This document shows positions 16,457-24,200 of a stretch of DNA of 47,416 nucleotides, in pieces. Source of the stretch: Saprospiraceae bacterium (lineage in GTDB: Bacteria; Bacteroidota; Bacteroidia; Chitinophagales; Saprospiraceae); contig JABDKX010000118.1 of the NCBI GenBank assembly GCA_013001975.1, forward strand, positions 1-47,416, read 5' to 3'. The position numbers were made by a program, and so were the translations under genes. Under the pieces are notes generated by a model, which saw only the letters and a list, made by a program, of their open reading frames with translations, did no database searches and was not told where the DNA came from. Within the stretch, counting starts at the first letter, position 1; every line of letters starts with the position of its first letter.

Positions 16457-18148
16457 ATGAAACATATTGTTACACTCTTATTATTAGCTTTTCTTCCGCT
16501 GTTTTCATGCGCTCAAATGAATATATTAGAAGGCCATATCTTTGAAACTGACCAAAGAGGTCATATTTCTGAAGCAGTGATACAGATCTTGAAACCAGAT
16601 GGTAAAGTCCTTAAACAAACAACCACTGATAAGGAAGGATACTTTTTATTAAGTACAGTGTTTTCTGATATAATAGTTAAAGTCTCAAAATCTCTATATA
16701 ATGATATTGAAGTTGAGGTTCGTTTCGAAAGCGATAATCCTAAGAAATTTTTACAAATTCAATTGGACCGTTTACCAGGATATCTTTTTGAAGTTACTAT
16801 AAAGGAAACTGAGAATTCAGATAATCTAAATGATGATGGATTTAGAATCGATGTTTATAACAACACAAAGGAAAAGGAAGAAATGGTTTTGATAAATCAT
16901 AGGGATCCTGTCTTTATAGTTCCTCTAATCAAAGAAAATCATTATTCGATTTTGATCAGAAAAGACGGTTTGATGAGCAAGAGAATCGAAGCATTTGTAG
17001 ATATCGAAGGGTGTATTTTGTGCTTTGAGGGTTTGGGTTCAGTTGGTCCAGGGGTATCTCAGTCATTAAGTGAAAATAATAATATTGGTGTATTGTTAGC
17101 TGATGTGAGTATGATTAAGGCTTTTGAAGGAAAAAAGATAAAGGTTGAAAACATTTATTATGCTTTAGGGAAGTGGGATCTCACAGGAAAGTCTAAAAGT
17201 GAATTAAATAAATTATCTACATTAATGAAAGATAATCCTAGATGGATTGTTGAGTTGGGCTCACATACTGATTCAAGAGGCAATGATTATGATAATTTGA
17301 CGTTATCAGAAAAGAGAGCACAAGCTGCGGTTGATTATTTGGTTGAAGAAAGAAACATTGATCGACTTAGAATTTCCTCAAAAGGGTATGGCGAAACACA
17401 AATCATTAACAGATGTAAAGATAATGTTGAATGCTCTGATATTGAACATAGTAAGAATAGGCGAACTGAGATAAAAATTGTAGGAATTTCTGAAAAGATG
17501 AGATATCAATCTTTAGCAGAAATGAAAAAAGCTGAAAATGCGAATGCACTTTTGTCTGATGTTCGATTGGGAGGAAGAGGGATGGTGCCGATTTATGATG
17601 AATCTCAAGATTCTATTTTAAATGCAATAAGAGATTCGATTGCATTAAGTATAAAAGAAAAGGAAGCAACTGTTGCAATCGATACAATTGAAATTAAAGA
17701 TGATCCGAAAGATCCAGTAGAAGAAAAAACAGATAATATCAACATTGATGAGGCTGCTTTTGTAAGACAAGTATCGGTAGAGAAGGAAGATGATGCTTTA
17801 TCTAATATGGACGAAAACATTGAAGAAGAAGCTTTGCCTAATACAGACGAAAGCATGGAAGACGTTGCAAGTCATATTCAACAGAAAAGCCAAGATGTGG
17901 TCCCTGATAATTCAGAAGTTTTGCCTGATAATGTTTTTATAAAAATCGTTATTAAAGAGTCGAGTGAGTCATTACCTCAAACCGATGATATTTATAAAAG
18001 TCATGAAAATATTTATGAAATCTATCATAATGGTAAGTTTAAATATCTTTTTGGTGAATTCAAATCTATGAAGCAAGCTGAAGACCTATTAACTCAGTCT
18101 TTGAAGTTGATTTATCCTGATGCTTACATTGTTAAATTTAGCAAGTAG
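16457..18148 (+). CDS. CRD-OmpA-SPOR-like peptidoglycan-anchored envelope protein
   Basis: 563 residues from the ATG at 16457, where a signal peptide begins at once (MKHIVTLLLLAFLPLFSCAQ); an in-frame GTG at 16439 would only add six residues. A carboxypeptidase D regulatory-like domain lies at about 24-105 (ILEGHIFETDQRG, TTTDKEGYFLLS). An OmpA C-like domain lies at about 234-345, with the peptidoglycan-binding residues in ELGSHTDSRG, LTLSEKRAQAAVDYL and NRRTEIKIVG. A long acidic Glu/Asp-rich linker (about 400-490) leads to a SPOR-like end (about 493-563). CRD and OmpA are the two domains missing from the TPR-PD40 protein at 12790 relative to PorE, so the two may be partners. The convergent DUF5683 gene starts 3 nt beyond the stop. 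Confidence 0.75.
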   Translation: MKHIVTLLLLAFLPLFSCAQMNILEGHIFETDQRGHISEAVIQILKPDGKVLKQTTTDKEGYFLLSTVFSDIIVKVSKSLYNDIEVEVRFESDNPKKFLQIQLDRLPGYLFEVTIKETENSDNLNDDGFRIDVYNNTKEKEEMVLINHRDPVFIVPLIKENHYSILIRKDGLMSKRIEAFVDIEGCILCFEGLGSVGPGVSQSLSENNNIGVLLADVSMIKAFEGKKIKVENIYYALGKWDLTGKSKSELNKLSTLMKDNPRWIVELGSHTDSRGNDYDNLTLSEKRAQAAVDYLVEERNIDRLRISSKGYGETQIINRCKDNVECSDIEHSKNRRTEIKIVGISEKMRYQSLAEMKKAENANALLSDVRLGGRGMVPIYDESQDSILNAIRDSIALSIKEKEATVAIDTIEIKDDPKDPVEEKTDNINIDEAAFVRQVSVEKEDDALSNMDENIEEEALPNTDESMEDVASHIQQKSQDVVPDNSEVLPDNVFIKIVIKESSESLPQTDDIYKSHENIYEIYHNGKFKYLFGEFKSMKQAEDLLTQSLKLIYPDAYIVKFSK

Positions 18149-18151
18149 TCT

Positions 18152-18709
18152 TTAGAAGTTGTAAGCTAAGTTGATTCCTGGGAAAGTAGGATTTAACCTA
18201 ATACTCAAATCATCACTGACATCAAATTCAATTAAGTGTCTGTCAATAAAGGCATCTGCTGTGACTATAAGATGGACGCCTAAAAAAATAAGCCATTGGT
18301 TATCTTTTTGAGAACGTGCATTGTCCCTGATTGTTTTTACTTGAGCTAAATCCTCTACTTCAAAACCATCGCAAGGTTCACCGATTGCTAAAGACTTCCA
18401 CCTTTTATCCCAGGTTTTATAAATATTGATATTATCGACAAGAAAGTAAATGGCTGCGCCTTCGGCCGCCAATACAATGGGCAGTTTCCAATATCGTTTG
18501 TTATAGACTTGACCAGCCCCAGGTACTATTAAAGAATATAAGGCAGCCTTTCCTGGATTTCCAGAAAACATACTGAATATCCCATATGCATCTTGAGTTG
18601 AAGACGTATCAACTTTTGTTGTTGTGCTGTCTGCTTGAATAGATTGTGCTTGCCCAATACATATCGAGCAGTTAACAATGAACAAGACTATGACAGCAAA
18701 TGTCTTCAT
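18152..18709 (-). CDS. DUF5683 membrane protein
   Basis: 185 residues. Signal peptide (1-19, ending CIGQ), a Ser/Thr-rich stretch, then the DUF5683 core: GNPGKAALYSLIVPGAGQVYNKRYWKLPIV near residues 50-80, a hydrophobic helix AEGAAIYFLVD, and a second hydrophobic segment near residues 143-158 ending in DAFIDRHL. The G-A-G-Q-x-Y-N-x-x-Y-W-K pattern is common to TM2-like Bacteroidota proteins found directly after parB. It lies 27 nt downstream of parB and ends the operon. Function is unknown. Confidence 0.8.
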   Translation of the reverse strand: MKTFAVIVLFIVNCSICIGQAQSIQADSTTTKVDTSSTQDAYGIFSMFSGNPGKAALYSLIVPGAGQVYNKRYWKLPIVLAAEGAAIYFLVDNINIYKTWDKRWKSLAIGEPCDGFEVEDLAQVKTIRDNARSQKDNQWLIFLGVHLIVTADAFIDRHLIEFDVSDDLSIRLNPTFPGINLAYNF

Positions 18710-18736
18710 TTGATTTTAACGATAAGGAATGATGCT

Positions 18737-19636
18737 TTATTCTTGAATGAGATCAACAATATCATTTAATTCATCATCAGAATTAAAATGTAAAACAATT
18801 TTTCCTTTTCCTCTTGATGATCGAGCAATGTCAACTTTACATCCAAGGTGGTGCGTTAATGCCTCTCTTATTTTTCTAACTTCAGGATGTAATATTCTGT
18901 TTGGAGCAGGTTTTAGAGAAGACTTAGCCGGCGACTTGATTGATCTAACGAGATCTTCAGTTTTTCTGACAGATAGGCCATCTTCTTTTATTCTTTTAAA
19001 TATTATCAATTGCTGTGCTGCATCTTCTAATCCAAGTAAGGCACGCGCATGTCCCATTGATAATTTTTTTGCTCGCAATTCTGATTGAATATCAGGTGGT
19101 AACTTTAATAATCTTATGTAATTTGTAATTGTACTTCTTTCTTTACCAACGCGCTCAGCCATTTCGTCATGTTGCAAATCACATTCATCGATCAGTCTTT
19201 GATATGAAAGGGCAACTTCCAAAGGGTTTAAGTTACTCCTTTGTATATTTTCAACCAAGGCCATTTCCAACATTCCTTGATCATCAGCTATCCTGATATA
19301 AGCTGGTATTTTTTTTAAACCTGCTAATTTAGAAGCTCTCCAACGTCTTTCACCAGAGATAATTTGATAACTATCTTCTCCAAGCCTTCTTACAGTGATA
19401 GGTTGAATTAATCCTAATGTTTTAATTGATTGAACGAGCTCTTCCAGTTCAACTTTATTAAAATCTACTCTAGGTTGAAATGGGTTGGCTTCAATTTTGT
19501 CAGTAGATATTTCAGCAACTGTTTTACTTAGTTCAGTTACTACTTTTTTCTTCTTTTTTGGCTTACTATCAACATTATCTATGTTTGTCAATAATGCGCG
19601 AAGACCTTTGCCCAGTTCTTGTTTTTTCTTACTCAA
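18737..19636 (-). CDS. parB: ParB/Spo0J chromosome partitioning protein
   Basis: 299 residues. The start must be TTG at 19636: an in-frame TAA lies two codons upstream and the first residues (MSKKKQELGKGLRALL) match the usual ParB N-terminus. The CTP-binding ParB/Srx domain spans about 45-135, with IEANPFQPRVDF and the arginine box ISGERRWRA. A helix-turn-helix follows at about 150-185 (MAERVGKERSTITNYIRLLKLP), then MGHARALLGL. The C-terminal dimerisation region includes HLGCKVDIARSSRGKGKIVLHF. It loads on parS, spreads as a CTP clamp and works with ParA, encoded 11 nt upstream. I found no full parS palindrome in the window. Confidence 0.96.
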   Translation of the reverse strand: MSKKKQELGKGLRALLTNIDNVDSKPKKKKKVVTELSKTVAEISTDKIEANPFQPRVDFNKVELEELVQSIKTLGLIQPITVRRLGEDSYQIISGERRWRASKLAGLKKIPAYIRIADDQGMLEMALVENIQRSNLNPLEVALSYQRLIDECDLQHDEMAERVGKERSTITNYIRLLKLPPDIQSELRAKKLSMGHARALLGLEDAAQQLIIFKRIKEDGLSVRKTEDLVRSIKSPAKSSLKPAPNRILHPEVRKIREALTHHLGCKVDIARSSRGKGKIVLHFNSDDELNDIVDLIQE

Positions 19637-19647
19637 CTTTTATTCTT

Positions 19648-20436
19648 TTAAGATGTTTGTAAAGATTTTTCTGGTTCATTTTTTTGTATAAACTCATCAG
19701 CTAAGTTTAAAAAGTTTCTTGACCCTTTGCTTGAAATATCATAGAGTAACACAGGTTTTCCAACACTTGGTGCTTCTCCAATTTTTGAATTTCTATGGAT
19801 GATTGTATCAAATATTTTATCACTCAAAATATTGTGCACTTCTTCTACTACCATTTTTGCTAGGCGTAATCTCTTATCATACATTGACAATACAATGCCT
19901 TCAATTTCTAGCGACTCATTTAATGAACTTTGTATCAGGCTTATTGTGTTTTTTAACTTACCGAGACCTTGAAGAGAAAAGACCTCACATTGGACAGGTA
20001 TTAAAACTGAATCCGCTGCTGCCAACGCGTTAATAGTTATAATTCCTAATGAAGGAAGACAATCTATGAAAATATAATCGTATTCATCCCTAATTTTTTC
20101 TAAGACTTTTTTGAATACATATTCTCTGTTTTCTGCATTAGCCAATTCAAGTTCTGCGCCAACCAAATCAATATTTGATCCAAGAACATGTAGGTTTTTA
20201 ATTTCAGTTTCTGAAATGGCTAATTTAGGATGAACATTATTAATCAGACAATCATAAATGCTGTATTCATTTTCATCTGGATTGATACCCAATCCTGTAG
20301 TTGCATTCGCTTGTGGATCCGCATCAATTAATAATACTTTTTTTTCTAAAATCGCAACTGCAGCTGCCAAATTAATTGCAGTTGTTGTTTTTCCTACTCC
20401 TCCTTTTTGATTAGCAATAGCTATAACTCTCGACAT
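19648..20436 (-). CDS. parA: ParA/Soj chromosome partitioning ATPase
   Basis: 262 residues. The deviant Walker A motif is at the N-terminus ([20 protein letters not shown]), with the Walker A' region [13 protein letters not shown] and Walker B-like [14 protein letters not shown]. This is a chromosomal Soj-type ParA without an N-terminal DNA-binding extension. It drives origin segregation with ParB on the nucleoid. It lies 2 nt after the UPF0173 hydrolase and 11 nt before parB, so the genes form a tight operon. Confidence 0.97.
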   Translation of the reverse strand: MSRVIAIANQKGGVGKTTTAINLAAAVAILEKKVLLIDADPQANATTGLGINPDENEYSIYDCLINNVHPKLAISETEIKNLHVLGSNIDLVGAELELANAENREYVFKKVLEKIRDEYDYIFIDCLPSLGIITINALAAADSVLIPVQCEVFSLQGLGKLKNTISLIQSSLNESLEIEGIVLSMYDKRLRLAKMVVEEVHNILSDKIFDTIIHRNSKIGEAPSVGKPVLLYDISSKGSRNFLNLADEFIQKNEPEKSLQTS

Positions 20437-20438
20437 GT

Positions 20439-21119
20439 TTAAATTTCAATAGTTTCACCAATATTTGGCAATAACAAAGTTTTATTTTTAGCTCTAAAAG
20501 CTTCAATGGCTTTTGATTTGTCAATTTTAATGTATCCAAAAGTATCATAATGACAACCTATTATTATATCGCATTTGATAAATTCTGCAGCAATAGCAGC
20601 ATCTTCATAACCCATTGTAAAATTATCTCCTATAGGTAAAATCGCAACATCAAGCTTTGGACATGTCATTGGAATCAGTTCCATATCTCGTGTTAATGCA
20701 GTATCTCCTGCAAAATAAAAACATTGATCAGCATTCCAAATTACGAAACCTCCTGGGTCACCTCCATTAGCGCCATCAGGCATTGAGCTCGTATGAATTG
20801 CGTTGACATACTTTACAGTTCCAAAATCAAAACTATATTTACCCCCATGATTGATAGGATGTCCCTTAACGCCTTTTTCATCAAACCAATTCACAATTTC
20901 ATAATTAGATATTAGCTTAGCATTGCTTGATTTAGAAATTGCTTCTATATCGGCGACATGATCTCCATGTCCATGAGAAGCTAAAATCCAATCTGGGTTT
21001 AATGAATTCAGGTCAAAATTATCATGAAGTGGATTATCAGTAAAAAATGGATCAAACAATAAGGTTGAATCACCTAGCTTTACTTCAAAAGTAGCATGTC
21101 CATAAAAAGTAATTTTCAT
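20439..21119 (-). CDS. UPF0173 metallo-beta-lactamase-fold hydrolase
   Basis: 226 residues from the ATG at 21119. The frame can open at a TTG at 21143, but that codon lies within the probable minus-7 element, and [13 protein letters not shown] is the family start. The metal-binding motif is [11 protein letters not shown] (HxHxDH) at about residues 51-61; further ligands are in the H-T-S-S-M-P region (about 114), in [13 protein letters not shown] and in GCHYDTFG near residue 203. UPF0173 proteins are small cytosolic metal-dependent hydrolases of uncertain substrate. The gene leads the operon with parA 2 nt downstream. Confidence 0.88.
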   Translation of the reverse strand: MKITFYGHATFEVKLGDSTLLFDPFFTDNPLHDNFDLNSLNPDWILASHGHGDHVADIEAISKSSNAKLISNYEIVNWFDEKGVKGHPINHGGKYSFDFGTVKYVNAIHTSSMPDGANGGDPGGFVIWNADQCFYFAGDTALTRDMELIPMTCPKLDVAILPIGDNFTMGYEDAAIAAEFIKCDIIIGCHYDTFGYIKIDKSKAIEAFRAKNKTLLLPNIGETIEI

Positions 21120-21140
21120 TAGAATACAATTTTCAGTTCG

Positions 21141-21148
21141 CAAATATA
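21141..21148 (-). promoter_or_regulatory. Minus-7 element (TATATTTG) for the UPF0173-parA-parB operon
   Basis: Exact TAnnTTTG match on the minus strand, 21 nt upstream of the ATG at 21119. No clear TTG at the standard distance. Confidence 0.5.
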
Positions 21149-21199
21149 CTAAGGTTGAGCCTTAATTGCATTGTATCCTTACAAATAAGGCTTAATATC

Positions 21200-21230
21200 A
21201 AAAAGGCGGCTACAAAGATTGCAACCGCCT
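21200..21230 (-). terminator. Intrinsic terminator after the giant HYR gene
   Basis: On the minus strand AGGCGGTTGC pairs with GTAGCCGCCT (10 bp including two G-U pairs), loop AATCTTT, followed by five T. It lies 24 nt after the stop at 21254 and upstream of the parAB operon, insulating the two units. Confidence 0.85.
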
Positions 21231-21253
21231 CATTCGTTAGGTCTAGATATTAT

Positions 21254-24200
21254 CTACTTTTGGATCATCACTTTTTTAGTAATGATCGAACCATCGGCTT
21301 TATGGATGTTTAAAATATATATTCCGCTTGAATAATGGCTAACGTCAATATTATGAGTGCGTTGGATGTATTTATCTGATTTGTACATAATTTGACCTTG
21401 AGCATTTAATATTAATATGTTTTCAACGCCATTATGGTTGTCTATCTCTATATTTATCCTATCTACTGCTGGATTCGGATAGATTGATACTTTTGTTTTC
21501 TCCATCTCAGATTTCAATAATACAGGGTTAAATCCTCTTGATCTGGAGTTTATATCGTCATTTTCTTTAGAAGTACCAGTACCCCAAATAGTAAGGCAAT
21601 AATCCTCAGTTTCTCCATGCTGATAAATGCCACACGGTGAAGTAGGGTAGGATCCTGGTTTCATAATGACGCGCATAACAGATTTTCCAGGCCAAAGTAT
21701 TTGTGGTGTCACGATAACTCCAGATAGTGTCGTTGTTCCACATCCATAAGCCACTTCTTCTCCAGCGTCTTCGAAATCGCCATCAAGATTATAATCAATC
21801 CATACCTTCCAATATACTTTATCGTCGGGTTGTCCTTCATAACCAGGATCTAACTGTAAAGGATAACTCTGGTTTTCATCTATATTGACACACATATTTG
21901 TAAAATCAGCATACCCACCGTTATTTCCAGATTGGTTATTTAATTGTCCAAATACGACTGAATCAATGTAATAGTTAAATGAAGTTACTGATGATGATGT
22001 ACAATATGTTGTATTCACAGGTATCGACTCTACTTCAATATTGAATGAGCACTCAGCTGAATTTCCACATCCATCAGTAGCTAAATAAGTCACGACATGA
22101 TTAGAACCAGGAGGTAAAACTGAACCAGGACTTGGTCCTGAAGTCTGAACTACATTCAAACAGCCAGGAATCTCCATTATATATTCTAAAGCATATGTGT
22201 TATATTGATCATTCCATTGACCGTTATTTAATAATTCTACATAATCTTGATTATAATTATAATCGTTTGGCTGTCCTGGATACCAATTGGTATAATTTAA
22301 AGCATCACCATTTACCCACTCAAATGTACCTTCATTTTGTGCATCAGAACAACCTATCCAAGCTGATTGCAATGTTAGAATGTTTGCTAGGAAATTATTT
22401 TCTTCCGCGCTGTTTATGACGGCCAAGTGACCTCCATTATTGATACACGTTTGCTGAGCTGTATTCCATTCTTTTGGTTGCGTTGAGCAATAATAATGGT
22501 GTCCTCCAAAAGCACCCATATATACAAATCCTTGAATTGGGCCACCCGCTGAATCATTACAGCTGCTGCAACATGTATGTGCAGTTGGGTCTTGCCAATC
22601 AACAATAACACCCGGACTATTTGCTGGAGCAGACATAACAATGTCATTAGGACAAGTCAAATTAAGACCACCTTCAACAACTATTTCAAAACTACATGTT
22701 GCAGAAGAACCACAAGCATCAGACATTGCATAACTGACAGTATATCGCCCTCCCGTTAGGAATGAACCTGGCTCTGGACCAGCTGTCTGTTGAATATAAG
22801 TACATGGTATTTCCATGATAAACTCTAATGCGTAATGGTTATATTGATCATTCCATTGGCCGTTATTCAACATCTCAACATAATCTTGGTTGTTGTTATA
22901 ATTGTTTGGTTGTCCAGGATACCAGTTTGTATATCCAGGGCTTTCGCCATTTGTCCAAGTGAATGTTCCTTCATTATTAATATCTGACAATCCAATCCAT
23001 GCTGATTGTAGTGTTAGGATATTTGCTAAAAAACTATTTTCAGCGGCATCGTTTATCCTTGCCAGATATCCGCCATTGTCTTCACATATTGCTTTTGCTG
23101 TATGCCAAGTGGCAGGTGCAGTTGAACAATAATATTGATTGCCATTAAATGTTCCCATATATACGAAACCTGAAATTGGATTTACAGAACTACAATCTGC
23201 ACACGTTCCTTCATATACAGGTGGTACCCAATTGGCTATCGCACCGCCATTAGTTCCGCAGGTAAGCAAAATATCATCAGGACATGTTAAGGTTGCTGAA
23301 TTATCATATAGTACAGTTACATTAAAATGACAAACACTACTATTGCCACAATTATCTTCAGCTGTATAGTAAACTGTTGTTGTACCGACAGGAAAATAAC
23401 TTCCTGGTGTATAGTTACTTGTTACACTTGGCGTGCTGCAAAAATCTGTTGCATACGGAGGAGTCCAATTAACAAGAACAGTATTATTGTTAACAGTTAT
23501 ATCCGATGGACAGTTTGCAAAACTTGGAGCATGTGTATCCTTGGCTTCAATAACTTGAACACAACTAGATGTTAAATTACTTCCAGATGGATAGGAAGCA
23601 GTCCATGTTCTATGAATTACTTTTTCTCCATAACAAGGCCCCGTTGATGTTATTATATCTTGATAGGTAATATTTGGATTGGGACAATTTGGTCCGCCAT
23701 AAGCAGTAGCCCAACCAAGCACAGAAGGGGAGCTATTAGATCCTGGACATATGACTTTATTAGAAGGACAGTAAATAGTTGGAGGCACGTCACATTGAGG
23801 TGCACACGAAACCGAAATATTAAAACTACAAGAACTTATATTACCACATAAATCTGTTGCTGTATAAGTTATTGTATGATAGCCTTCATTAAACCATGCT
23901 CCATTGTAAACAGGATTGCCATTTTGATCGACAGCAGTTAAATCAGGCGCATTACAATTATCAGTTGCTAGCGGAGAATTCCAAGAAACGGCACTATCAC
24001 AATCTGCTGTATTTGAGGTGACTGTAACATCGCTTGGACAGTAAATAATTGTAGGTGGAACAATATCTTCTAATGATAAAATTTGAGTACAAGTACTAAA
24101 CAAAGATGAATCGTCAGGATCTGTCGCTGTCCATTTTCTTTCTACTACCTTTGCACCACACGGACTACTCACAATAATTATATCAGAATAAGTTACAATT

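Noticed and set aside
22132-23851. Several plus-strand open frames of 60-95 codons opposite the HYR gene
   Set aside because: They are antisense shadows of a strongly coding repetitive gene with biased codons; no start context or homology visible.
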